From: Calamus simplicifolius
Lineage: Eukaryota; Streptophyta; Magnoliopsida; Arecales; Arecaceae
Assembly: GCA_900491605.1 (NCBI GenBank)
Contig: UESW01005075.1
Coordinates: 248,611 to 312,610 of the forward strand
Direction of reading: 5' to 3'
DNA: 64,000 bases
Numbering within the stretch: the first letter of the stretch is position 1; each line of letters starts with the position of its first letter. The notes beneath the pieces are model-generated. The model ran no database searches. It worked only from the letters and a program-made list of their open reading frames with translations, and was not told the DNA's origin. A program made the translations under genes and the position numbers. Shown in pieces: positions 12,946 through 25,700 of this stretch.

Positions 12946-15900
12946 AACATAAACTATATATGTCACTTAAATTAAGGAAACAAGTCCTACTTGTTTTCAA
13001 AAGAAATTTAAAGAAAATTCTTTATAATAACTCAAAAACATGCAAAATATGTGAAACATTTTGTAAACATCAATGGGTTAGCTATTATTTTAAGTATATA
13101 AATGATATAGCTCTAAAAGATAACTAATAGATTTATGCTCTATAGGCTTGCAAAGCTTTCCTTTCAGGTGTTTAAATTACTACAATCTTTTATTAAGTTT
13201 TTGCTACAAAAGTTCTTAAAGTATTAAATTAAAAAAATAATGTTGATTGAAAATAGTTTATCGAATTAGTACATGCGAGATGAGTTAATTCCTTTATAAC
13301 TTTTTCATTCGTTATATTTTGAAGCATGCGATAGATGCAATTTTTAAAAGTTAATTCAACCGATAAAATTGTTAATTCAAGAAGTAATTATTAATAGCAT
13401 GATTTAGCTAAAAATTTATAGGTAAAGATAGATAATGGATTTAAAAAAAAAAAAAGAGAAGAGTGGTTAATCTAATATTACATTCTAATGCTAAAGTAGA
13501 TGCCTTATCCATAGATTGAATATTTATTAAAAGTATAGAGATACAAAAAATTTTAAGCCAATCTATAAAGAGTAAAATATTTAATTTATTTGCACTATTA
13601 TATCAATGCATTTGTTACATTGCATATTAGAAGGAAGAATTTTATAAGAATTGCTTTGAAATAAATATCTATAACTAAAATAAGCTTAAGATACAATATA
13701 TGGCATAAAATAAAATAATTACCCATATTTTATGTCAAACATCATCCTACTATGGTAATCTATGCATGAGCATTATGGTTTATTGTAAAGACGATAAAGG
13801 GGTCTGCATACAATACATTTATACTAGACTTATTCATCAGACTAGTCGAGCTTAATTGAAGGTATAATTAAAATTTATTAGAACCAGCCTATCCATACTT
13901 GACTTGATCTACTTTTATATTAAGCTTCATATCCTTTTTCTAAATAAAATATTTTAAAATTACTAAATATAAATAATTAATTATTGTCAACATCTAAAAT
14001 ATATCTAGCATCTCATTAAGATAGATCAATAATAATTGCCAATTAAATCTTCAAATATATCCAACATAAGTAGAAAAATAGGAAAAATAAAAAATATCCA
14101 GATCGACTTAGGATTTATTTCCAAGCATAAGCTTAGGTCGTTTGTTAAATAGGCCTATTTTTTAAGTTCATACATTTTCAATAAGCTTGCTTAGCTAGGT
14201 TGTCCAACACATAAATAAATCTAATTAATATCCAATTCCTACATATTTGCCATATATATGCTTTCACTGTGTAAAACAAACATACAAATTTTGCATATTT
14301 ACCATGGACAGAAAATATGCTTATATTACTTTGTATAATAAATGTCAAACCCCATAAATAATGTGAAACAAATTATTTTATTTTCTAATATTTTTATAGT
14401 ATCAGTGCAATAAAATTCAACTCATTGTCATTTTCTTGTTAATAACTTGAAAATCTACACTTCTTTACCTTAAAGCTCTTCTTTATAGTACAACATCATT
14501 TTTATTTTATTGTCATTGCTCTTCTTCTCAACTTCTAATACTTCACTATTGGCTTTATCTAATACCTCTTTTCGGCCACTCGCTTAATTAAATATCAAAC
14601 CTCTTTTCTATCAAATTATAGACACATCCCATGGGCTCTTAATTAGCTTCGCACCATATGAAAATTAAGAAGAAACTAACAAAAAATACATTGTGAATAT
14701 TTTTTATGTTAAAAAAAATGGTGTATATGATAAAATCTTAAGGATTATTAGAGTATTTATAGTGGAACATTGGATTTTTTTTGTGATATTACCCCATAAA
14801 AAGCATGCACAAAGAAAAAATAGTTTATACTACTCATGGTGATAATTTTGCAATTAATCTCCATTTTCTTAGAAGATGCTAATATTGGGAAAGCACATGA
14901 TCATCTAAGAATTACTTTTTATAACTACTTTAATCCGCAAGCCTATTCTTTAGAGCCATACAAGAATTATAGGCCAATTGGATATATTATTAGAAAGTCT
15001 TGTCTAACAAGCTCTCTCTCACTTTCTCTTATTTGGGATATCCAAGAGTAAAGGATGCTCCCATTAATTTAAAGAGGAGAAGGTACCCTTTCTTTGTATT
15101 CTCATTAGGACCAGAAGACCAAAAGAGGAAGAAAGGTGGGGTGATAGCCTTTCTTAAATCCTCTTCTCAAAAGTCATCTTAGGAGATGGTTCTTATAAGG
15201 AAAGAAAAAAGAACATGAGCATGCTGAAGAAGCCACCTTCTTCTTCTAAAAAGGCATCCTTAAAGTGCTCCTTCAAGCATGAGCATGGGCCTTAATTGGC
15301 CAAAATCTACTTTAGTCTAACATAAGCAAATGATTGGTTTAGATTAAGTCTTTCTTGAATTGACCCAATCCAAACCAAATGTCTAGTGCTAATTCTCCAG
15401 CCCTACTACTTTTATAATCAAATCCAAATATTTCTTGATCCAATTACGAGACAATCCTCAAATAGAATTCAATTTCAATTGAATTGGTTATTAATAGTTC
15501 ATGCTATATGTATTTTATGATAGTCTAACTTAGATTCCTCAGCACTAAGATCTACTCATCAAGTTCTCTTAATCATACATCAACTAATGATATAATCAAA
15601 GATGTAGATCATATATTAGATTATTAACTACTTGCCGAGTAGAATAAAAAAGTCAGTCTTTATTCTTATTTCCTGTATAAGCTATATCTTCCAATTCAAC
15701 CCTCCATCATTCTGATATCCTCGCATAACCATTAAATATAGAATTGTCGGACACTTAGCCATATGATATCATGACCCATTAAAATCATGGATCATTATTA
15801 GACATCATTTTATAAAACTACCCATGTAAAGCTTTCTTTTAAAAGGATATTAACTATTAATCATAATATATTTTTAAAATAATTATTAAAAAAAGATTAA

Positions 15901-18900
15901 AAGTTATTACCTATGTTTAAGGATGTCTTCATTCAAATATGGACATCAAGCTATTATGGTGATTCAAATTTAGATGGCTAGATCTCTACTCAAATTCAAA
16001 TCAAGTATGCTACCATGCTCTTTATTAGAGTCAAAATTCAAGCTAATAATCAACACACATGTTTGGCTGCATATTTTATAGCGAAGTGCATTATTCTTTA
16101 GCTTAAGAGATCACTTATAAGCTTACATATTTTGATTTCCATCTATATCCCTGATGGTATTTTTAAGGTAGAATGCTAGTATGATCATTCTTATAATGAC
16201 ATATTCAATTCTCGTGTTTTTCACATTATTGCCTACTTAAAAAATTTATAGGTATGTCATCCTACCTTATTCATAATTGCGAATAAATTTGGAGTACCTA
16301 AATCTATTGGTCCACTTTATAAAAAAGTACTCCTCTCACTTAGATAAACTCCTACAATACTGTGAACTATTTTTTAGCTCTACAATCAATATATAATGGA
16401 TACTCTATGTTGTATATGATCATGAAAAAAAAAAACCCATTTTCCAGTCAAATAAGTATTATAATAACATGCCAATGACTTATAGGACATATCACATCAT
16501 ATCATATCTATATAAAATGGACAACTATGATAGGACTATACACCATGAGTCATGCTTCATAATTCCAATGTATAATTTTCATGCACAATGAAAAATAGAG
16601 GGTGAAAAGGGTAAAAATAACCCATGCAATGTAAGGATATGTCACCGATATCACTTTTATAATATAGAGATAATACTTGTATGTTTTAGGATTTATACAT
16701 TGAAGAAAACCTATGAGGTTCCCTTAGCACTTAAAAAGAAAAATCCGTAAACAATTAAACTTAAAAATCTTACTAAAAGGACTTCTAAAGCAAATTTCTA
16801 ATAATAAGAAGGGCATTATCGATTCCATTAATAGCAAAGGATATCATTGCATTTGTCGACTCACAAGCCAGCTTGGACAATTTGTTTTGATGAAACCATG
16901 TGAGTTGCATGAATTAGAATTATCATACTCCTTCACAATACCATTATGCTCACTTAGACTCATCTTTGCTGCCATAAATGATTGATGTTGTAGAATATTA
17001 GAGAAGATTCTCAAATCATTAATATCCACAATGATTCTAAGTTTTCAATGCTAGATTTATTCTTGTATTATATCAACATAAAAGATGAGACAATTTATGA
17101 CTCAAACATAAGTTTGGAGCATTTTACATGGCTTTCTACTTTAAGATTGCAAGAATCATCTCATACTCTTCCATAAGAGTATAACCAAATTTATACCATA
17201 AACTAAATTTTTATTGTCTTATTGGTTTATTGGTTCTTAATCCTACCATCCTTTGTTCGAGCACCTATCCAAGGCCTAAAATGATTTTGGTCAAAATAAT
17301 TAGAGCATAGCAAAAAAAAGAGGGACTCTCTAGCAAGAAAATCAGGAGTGGAGTGCTACAACTCATTTTCTTTGGACTTTCTCTCTCTAAATTATAGTTA
17401 AAAAATATATTCTCTTTTGTAATGCATCAGTCTTAGATATAAATAAAAGGAACTTAAATATGCAAATGAGTGACTCACATAAAACTTCAAGCTTTAAAAT
17501 TTAAATCAATATTATTTGAAAAATAGTTTTAAAGGAAAATTAGACACAAGTCTATAAACCTTAAAAGAAAGGCATTTAGCCTTTAATACATGATTAGGGT
17601 GATTTTAATATTATATGACTATTGGACTAAGTCTATAAATAAGCATTAGGCCCAAAGCTTAAAGAACAACAATTTTATATTTTTCTTTATATACATACAC
17701 ACACATATATATACATACATAAATTTTTTATGCATTCCTTAGCTAAGTCATTGTACCTTAGGATAATCCACCTATAACTTTCATGGAGTTATTTGGGACT
17801 CTATAGTTGAACTTGTATGGTAAGTCAACTTACAGTGCAATTTATTTCATTTATTTAGAGTTAAGAAGTTAAATTACTTAGCATAAATCAAGTTGCACTT
17901 ATAAACTTAAAAGTCTACAAGTTGACTCTTAGCCAAATTAGTTATAGGTCAACCTGCAATAAGTTAGAATCAATGAGAAATGTAACATAAATATACTCTC
18001 TTCATGTTTCTTCACCTTTTAATGATGATACAAAAGACATAGCTCTATTCTTTCACACTTTCTTCTTCTACACCTCTTTTGAGAGATTTTTTTTCATTCA
18101 AAGCAACCATTTGTGGATATTCTTATCCTCTTCTTTCATATTCTATCCATCATTAATTATTTAGGATATGAAGCACCATATATATAGCAAGGTGAAAATA
18201 GTGAATTATATCCAAATAAAAAATTTCATCTATCTTTTACTCTACCATTGTATATCATGCATCTATACTACATAATATTATTAATATTAATCATAGCAAT
18301 GTTGACTCATGTTATTATGAGCTGTAGTTATTTAATACTTTAAATTATGCTTTAGTGATGCCTTAGTTTAGTAATACTACATATATTATTAGTATTTTGT
18401 ATCAATAGGTATAAAATTAACATATATTAGTTAAACAAATAATTACATTATAAAATCATACAAGTAAGCCAGCATAGTTGTTTGAAGAATTTTTTTTTAA
18501 AAAAATAGACTTAAAAGTAAGTTCATTGTCCTATTTATAAAATGATTGCATTTCTTATTGTTACATCTTACCTCTTTCAACTTACAGTAGCCTTAACAAT
18601 TATAACCTTTTAAATAATATAAATTTAATTATATACTTTAATTACATATAACTCAATTGATTATAACTTTAGTTGCATTATAATTTTATTTGTAGATCTA
18701 TATATGACTTAGAAGGAGAAAAAATTAATCCTGATAATAATATCAATATACCTTGATTCAGGCTTTTTTTTAATTTAAATTTTATTATCATTAACTAGAA
18801 TAGTCCTTTAACTTTTTTTATGAAATTTTTGTTTACTTTTAAATTTAAATAATTAGATCTCCAGTAACTTTTAAAGCTTTGCATCTAACATGCTTGATGG

Positions 18901-18910
18901 ATGGAAGTTA
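12946..18910. other. AT-rich intergenic DNA; no gene recognised
   Basis: Six kilobases of very AT-rich sequence with no open frame that I can assign. The part from about 14600 to 16400 reads like old retroelement non-coding sequence (long unique stretches with conserved-looking blocks) but I could not find paired ends. A CA/TA microsatellite occurs at about 17690-17715. Confidence 0.5.
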
Positions 18911-19693
18911 ACGCTAGGACTGTAATCGAGCCGAGCCGCTCACGAGCTACTCGAGGCTCGGCTCGATAAAGCTCATTCGTGTTTGGCTCATCATGTAAAT
19001 AAGCCGAGCTTGAGCTTCATTTTAGAGCTCGTTTGATAAATGAGCCGAGCTTGAGCACACAAATGCTCGGAAGTAGATTTGATTAGAAGCTCGCGAGACA
19101 GCTCGATTAAGAGCTCATAAGACGACTCGATTAGGAGCTCATAAACAAAATATCCTTTCATCTTTTTTGGCTCGATTAGGCTCTCTTGAGCATACATATG
19201 TCTTTTCATCGTCGTCATGCTGCGCCTCTATTTGCGGTCTAGTCGCACTTTTCTCCTTTCGCGAGGTTGATATGTTCATTCTCTTTTTGTGGATCAATCT
19301 ATGAGTTCTGTCCTTCGCTGCCGATTTTGTCCATTTGCCACTAATTGTATCCTTCTATGCGAGGTTGATCTGTCCGTTTGTCATATGTTTTGTCCTTCAT
19401 CGCTGGTTTTGTCATTCTCCGATCATGTCCTTCACCGCCCCTTCAGATTGGTTCTATCCTTCGCTAGTCCTAAACTCACCGTTGTCTTCTCCTCTTAGTT
19501 TTTGCACTCATCGCTATCTCTCATCAATCTCGTCAGGTAAGATCTCGTCGACCTCTACTCCTTTTTGTGGTAATCTTCTTTTTTTTGTTCTTTGTAATAT
19601 GGTTTTTGTTCTTCATTAAAGCGTATGAGAAAATTTTTTTCCTTTCTTTGAGTGAAAATGACAATATTTTCTCTTATGTTGTTTTTAAAAAAT

Positions 19694-21676
19694 GACAACG
19701 ATTGAGCCAACTGAGGTTTTTAAAGAATCTGTTAACAAGAATAATAAAGATGCAAACAAAGTTACCGAAGAGATTGTTGAAGATTTTGCTGATGATGATG
19801 AGGAGAAGAATCTATTTTGCTAAAAGAAAAGAAAAAACATCAACGAATGCATTCACTGCAAAAAAACAACTTAGACTACTCAAGAGTGGGGCCACAATGC
19901 ACTTAGGCACTTGAGGACGTATTACGAAGGATATTAATTTGAAAGGTTAAAAACAACTCACAGTCATCTCAACCATAACAGAGTCAGAATTTGTTGGTGC
20001 CATTCAAAACTTCAAATAGATCAAGCTAAGGTTAGAGAGGTGATGTCTCATATGATAATAGTTTGTGAGTTATCATTTAATTTTGTGGAGTATGACTTAT
20101 TCAATATATTGATGAGGACTGCAACTCCAAATTATCAAAAGATTAGCCATGCAACTATAATAAATGATTGCTTCACAAGTTATGAGTTGGAGAAAAAAAT
20201 TTTTTTTTTGTTGCTTAAGAATGCTAATAGAATAAGTATCACTATGGATTTATGGAAGTCAACGAATCAAAAGGTGTTGTATATGGTTGTTACCTCTCAT
20301 TTTGTGGACTCTAATTAGACCTTACAGAAATGAGTGCTAAACTTTGTTGATGTTCTACCTCCATATTCTGGAATTGCTATTTATGATGCGTTACACAATT
20401 GTTTGATTGAATGGGGAATTGAAGATAAGGTTTGGGCTATGATTGTTGACAATGCAGCATATAATGATGTTGCCATTCGAACATTGAAAGATAACCTTTC
20501 TTACAAAGTCCAATGCCTCTAAGTGGCAAGTTATTTCATGTAAGATGTTATGCTCACATCTTAAATCTTCTTGTTCAAGATGGGTTATTCGATCAATGAT
20601 ATTATCAAGAATGTGCGTGAAAGTATAAAACATATTGTGAATTCAGAAGCTCATCTCAACATGTTTCTAAAATCGTAAAGCAACTAAAGTTGTTGTCAAA
20701 GCATCTTATTCTTGGTTATTGTATAAGGTGGAATGCCACTTATTATATACTAATGGCTACTTTGGAGTTCAAGAATGTCTTTCCTCACTATCAACAAAGA
20801 GATCCAACTTATGTCAATTTGCAAAGTGAGGAAGATTGGACAAAAGTTGCTCAAGTGTGCTCATTTTTGAAGAATTTCAAATAGCTACTCAAGTCACTTA
20901 TTTATGAATTCCATTATTAGAGTATGATATGATTAATAAAGTTTGAACATTTTAATTAAGATAAGTTTAACGCAATTTTACTATAGGCTGCGAATATCCA
21001 ACGTCAATTTTTTTCTTCTCGAGTTCTATGGCATCAAAAAGATGTTGAATGAAAAATCAATGGCTGAAGAAGATTATCTGAAATCAATGGTTTAAAAGAT
21101 GAAAGAAAAATTTGATAAGTATTAGGGTGATTGTAACTTGTTGATATCTATAGCTTGTGTTTTAGATTCTAGATATAAAAAGAAAATGATTGAATGGTGT
21201 TTTCCCATGATCTATTCAAAAGCTAATTTAGTTGTACATGGTATTACTATTTTGGAGACTTTGCGCATCCTTTACAATGAGTATCTACAAACTTATAGAA
21301 CAGATGTTGCTCAAACTGAGGCTAAAATTAGGAAAGAAAGTTCTAGTAGTATTAGTTCGTTGTTGGGAAAGGAATATCTAGGGGGAAAGATGACTTTACA
21401 ATGATCTCCTTAAACACGAAAAATTTGAATTGGATGTATATTTAGAAGAACATGTTTATATTGTCAAGATGACTTGAGTTTTGATGTGTTGGAATGGTGA
21501 AAGAATACAGTTTAAAGTTTAGAGTTCTATCAAAGATGGCATGTGATATAATGTCAATTTCAATCACAATAGTCGCTTCAGAGACTTCTTTTAGTGCTAG
21601 AGGTAGAGTGATTGATCAGTATCGAGCATCCTTACGAGCAGATACAACTCAAGTTTTACTATATGGAGAAGATTAG
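19694..21676 (+). pseudogene. hAT transposase pseudogene (RICESLEEPER/DAYSLEEPER type)
   Basis: Broken plus-strand fragments line up with plant hAT transposases. An N-terminal piece begins MTTIEPTEVFKESVNKNNK (19694). The catalytic part is at 20040-20520 (SITMDLWKSTNQKVLYMVVT, then LNFVDVLPPYSGIAIYDAL and VDNAAYNDVAI). The GKLFHVRCYAHILNLLVQDG segment (about 20524-20583) follows in a shifted frame. RWNATYYILMATLEFKNVFP is at 20690-20884. The C-terminal dimerisation segment (DIMSISITIVASETSFSARG, then RVIDQYRASLRAD) is at 21494-21676. Multiple stops and frame changes separate them, so no functional transposase can be made. Such sequences are related to domesticated plant hAT proteins, but the decay rules out a host gene here. 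Confidence 0.88.
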
Positions 21677-22234
21677 TTTCGTGCCTTTTATGGGATAAAG
21701 TAGAAAAATAAGGTAAACTCAAACTTTTTTTATATTAGTTTATTCTATAGTATAACTAATTTTATGTAAATCTTGATGGGAAAAGGAGATCATCAAGGAG
21801 TTTACAATCACTTAAAAAATGCTTTGAGATGTTTGTATTATTTTGGATTTTGCTACAGTTCTGTTTTATTTTGTTGGTTATGTTTGTTTGATGTAATTTT
21901 CTTTAGAGTTTATTTTTTCTTTTAAGACTTTTATCTATTTTAAAATTAATTTTATATCTTATTGGACTAATATTTTTGTGAATGACTTTAGAAACTTTTT
22001 TTATTTAATTTTTGGTAGAATAATTAATTAAGAATTGAGCTTTTTTTTTTTTTTTTTCTCAAGCTGATTTTTAAATGATTTTTTTGAGTCGAGCTTAAAA
22101 CGAGCTTAATTTGAGTCGAGCTTGAAACGAGCTTAATTCAAGCTCAAGCTTGAAACAAGCTTTTTCTGAATCGAACTTATCGAGCTTTCTAATCTTATCA
22201 AACGAGCAAGCTCGAGTTTGGCTCGAGTTTTTTA

Positions 22235-22358
22235 TAATCGAACTTGAGCTAAGTTTGAATAAAATTTTTTAAATTTAAATAAGCTCAACTTAAATCTTTT
22301 GTAATCGAGCTCGAGTTGAATTTGAATAAAATTTTTTAAATTTAAATAAGCTCAAAAT
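22235..22358. repeat. Two tandem 67-bp units at the hAT right side
   Basis: Units start at 22235 and 22302 with TAATCGA(A/G)CT and share TTTGAATAAAATTTTTTAAA and TTTAAATAAGCTCAA. The TGTAATCGAGC motif in unit 2 repeats the left-terminal motif of the element in the same, not inverted, orientation. Confidence 0.8.
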
Positions 22359-22423
22359 CAAGCATTTCTTAACGAACCAAACTTGAGCGCTGGAAAGCAG
22401 GGCAGACGCTCGCTCTCTCGCCC

Positions 22424-22712
22424 ACACGTGGGCCGCACCCGTGCGAGTTACGGTGGGGTCGGGGTGCGCCTGGACGCCAGGGTCTCTCATTTTTGATTTT
22501 GCCCGCTCTGCCGTCCGTCATTTTCGTTTAATTTGAAATCCCAACGCTTCTTCCGTCGCCGCTCCAGCATTCTTCCATCCTTACCAATATAAATAAATCC
22601 ATTCCCATCTTCTCCCATCCTCCCCTCCTTGCCCCATTGCTTCACTCCCTCTCGTCTATCAATAATAATCTCCCAGCGAAGAAGAAACCCTAACCCTAGC
22701 ACTCCAGATCCA
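22424..22712 (+). promoter_or_regulatory. Promoter and 5' UTR of the coiled-coil gene
   Basis: Just downstream of the hAT remnant the base composition becomes GC-rich. Visible elements are a palindromic G-box CACGTG (22425-22430), an overlapping site-II-like TGGGCC (22429-22434), a TATA box TATAAATA (22588-22595) and a telo-box AAACCCTAACCCTAG (22685-22699) in the leader about 15 bp before the ATG. TATA placement predicts transcription starting near 22620. Site-II plus telo-box is the usual arrangement of plant growth-linked housekeeping genes; the G-box could add light or stress input. Regulatory roles are inferred from motifs only. Confidence 0.65.
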
Positions 22713-25700
22713 ATGGCGGATCTCGGTCCACCACAATCTCCTCCGGCCGCCGTTGCTCCCTTCTCTCCCGCTGTAAGCTCTGGTCTTACCTCTGATTTCC
22801 TCGTTAAGAACTTTTTGGCTTCAAATTTATTAGAAAATCTGTTTCTTGTGATTTCAGGAGACGGATGATCTGCTAGGAGAAAAGATAGCGGTGAGATAAA
22901 ATGAGAACAAAATTCAGGAATTTTCTTTCTTTTGAATAGGCACTACTTGTTTGTTTATTCTTTTAGTTTTTGGGTCAGGATTTGAAAGAATCTCAATCAG
23001 ACTTACTGGATCGGCTTCGAGGGTTGAAACATGTATTCTTCTTGTTATTCTTCATTTATTCCCAGTGATTTTGCTGTTTTTTGTTTTTTAATTAATGGCG
23101 GGGGGGTAGGGCGGTGGGGCAACAAAAAATACTTTTTTTGGTCGTGACATTTGTGCACTATGGCAGGATGTGCAGAACTGGAGATCCAAGTTGGACACAC
23201 AAGTTAGGACATATAAGGATGTGAGTACCCATTGCGTGTGCTCAAAACTGAGACTCCTTTTGCTTAATTTGTGCACTCTCTCGACTCTTTCTCACGCACA
23301 ATTTTATGTTTTGATATATGCAGAATTTTCTTCTTTCTCACTATGATTTTTGTTGGCATTCTATAAGGTTTGTCGGTACATAGGGTATTGCAAATAGATA
23401 TACATGCTGCTGTTACCTGGGAAATCACTGCCTGTGATCAAATCATTAGGAAGGAGGAGATTATAGTATTCAGATTCTACATAGAAATTTTTTTAAACTA
23501 AAGTTAGCCTAAATAGTCATTCTCTTGCAAAATGTCTTTCAGCTAAGGAAGGATGATCATCGGGCAGTGCTATTTTGTAAGATGAGTAACTGCACAATTG
23601 TTCAATACCAATTAACCATATGTCATCAAACAAATTCGTTAATTAAGAAAGTGTGATGAAATGGAGAGTTTGCATTTTGGACTGGGGCCTGTGCTCATGT
23701 CGGCCGCTCACAGTCTTTGTTTTATCGGCTGACCTAACTTATCCCAACGTCTTCCACCTGGCTGGGAAAGGCTTCTATGATCTTTTAGGATACCATATCA
23801 TACTGTTCCAAACAAGGGTTTGCACCTTCCAGGAAAGAAAACATGGGATAAGCCCATAACAGGAAATATGGATTTACATGGAATTTGGGTGATGGTGCAA
23901 ATACTGTGCCGGTCCTTGTAGTAAGATGAAAGGTGCAAAAAACTGTTCTATCATCCCAAAGCTATCTGGGAAGGTAAGTTTGAAAATAAGCTTGAAGATC
24001 AAAAATTTGTAGGGTTGATCTAGTAACATTTTTGAAGAATATTATGCCTTTATAACGAATTCGAGACTCTAATTGATTGCACCAGGGAATCACCTGGTTT
24101 ATTCAATGCTTGAAAGTTGATGACTCTTTTGATGTGGTTGAAACAATAAGAGTAAGGTTCTGAGTGCTGCATGTTAGCATCGTGCTTGATTGTTGTGGGT
24201 ATGGTATGTATATACCATACTTGTGCTAGTGATTCACATGCATTGGAACACATGCACACACAATTATGCACATGAACTTGCTTCAGCCATGCCATGCGTC
24301 AGTCCTTACCAACCAGCATGGGTAGCACCATAATACTTGTGTATTAGTAGAGTTCGATTCTAAGAAAAGATGGATATGAGTTTCAGCTGTTTTTCCTTAA
24401 AATTAAATGGCCATTGGTTGTAAGCAGTTTATGCAAGGAAATTTTAAAGCTGGTGGAACTTTGGATTAGTGTCAAGCAAGACTTCTAGCGAAATGTTCCA
24501 TGCAATGGTTGTTAATAGAATATGATAGCACATAATCTTATGTTGCAATCTTTTAGCATCTAAAAATCAAGGATTGAAATATTAGGATCAAGGATGGTAC
24601 CAGTTTTTTCTAGGAATGATACAGTATTGACTATGCCATATTGACTCTTGCGGTGGTGGTGCATACCAATATCGTACAGATAAGCAATTGGATATTTTTG
24701 TTTTTTGTTTTTAATTTTTGGGATTTGATATGAATATCGATACAAAATCAATCTTTTTGTTTTTTTATATGCAACATGAATACAGATTGAATTGAAGTTT
24801 ATTTGATTGCCTATTGTATTGATCTTGATGCATTTGTTGTCTTGTTTGATAGGCATTTGTTATTTTGTAGCTCAATCAACTATGGGAGCGAATTGCATCT
24901 AGCACAAGAAACAAATTTTATTCCATATTCCCTACCACTCATGATTTATAACTATTTAGATTAATGGATGCAAAGGCCTGATAATATATAGCCAAAAACT
25001 TGGACAACTCAATATTTGATTTTTATTTCTGACAACTGAGCAAGCATGTGAACAGACGGGATTTCAAGATTTGGTTAAAAGTTATATGGATTTTCCATTA
25101 GTGTAGGCATTAGTTTTCATTAGATTTCTATATTTCTATAATTGAATAATTTATCATGTTCCTTTTTATTATTGAGTTAGATAATTTTATTTTTAATATG
25201 ATCTCGTACTTGGTCCATTAGCTGATTGATTCTCTTTTACATATCACTCAGCCTCCACCTTTTTTTTAATAACAAGTGTCCTCTCTACATCAGGACAGGC
25301 TTGGTATTGGTTGAACTGGCCTTGATACTAGTTCATTCTAGTTGGAACTAATCAGGATAGCTGGCTTGTCTCATTCCCTTGCTTTGAAAAAAGAATGCCA
25401 TTTCGATCAGGATGGGCTTCATATCTGCCATACCATGCTTGGTACCAGTCAATGCTGATTGGGCTAGCTGATGCATCCTGATTTTGCCTGTTTTGGCAAC
25501 CTAACACCCATCCTAGTGCTGTTTTCATGCCAGAATGGTAGGGCAAGGATGGTACTATCCTGTTTTGGTGGTATTTAAATCCACGGTGACAATGACTCAT
25601 ACGATCTAGAATTGATTTTAGATGGAATCCAAGACTTCAGTCTTTAGTAGAAAATTTGAAGGGGAAAAATGTATAGGACAACTGAAGTTTTTTAGGTCAA

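Larger units (their letters stand above)
18916..22400 (+). mobile_element. Decayed autonomous-type hAT transposon
   Basis: The left end starts near TAGGACTGTAATCGAGCC (18916) and runs into dense GAGCTCG / GAGCCGAGC subterminal motifs (18928-19150). Matching GAGCTTG/CTCGAG motifs fill 22080-22400 on the other side of a broken hAT transposase. This layout of clustered subterminal motifs around a transposase is typical of hAT elements. A clean right terminal inverted repeat (expected ...GATTACAGTCCTA) is missing, and I found no convincing 8-bp target duplication, so the right end is probably deleted or rearranged where it meets the next gene's promoter. Confidence 0.75.
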
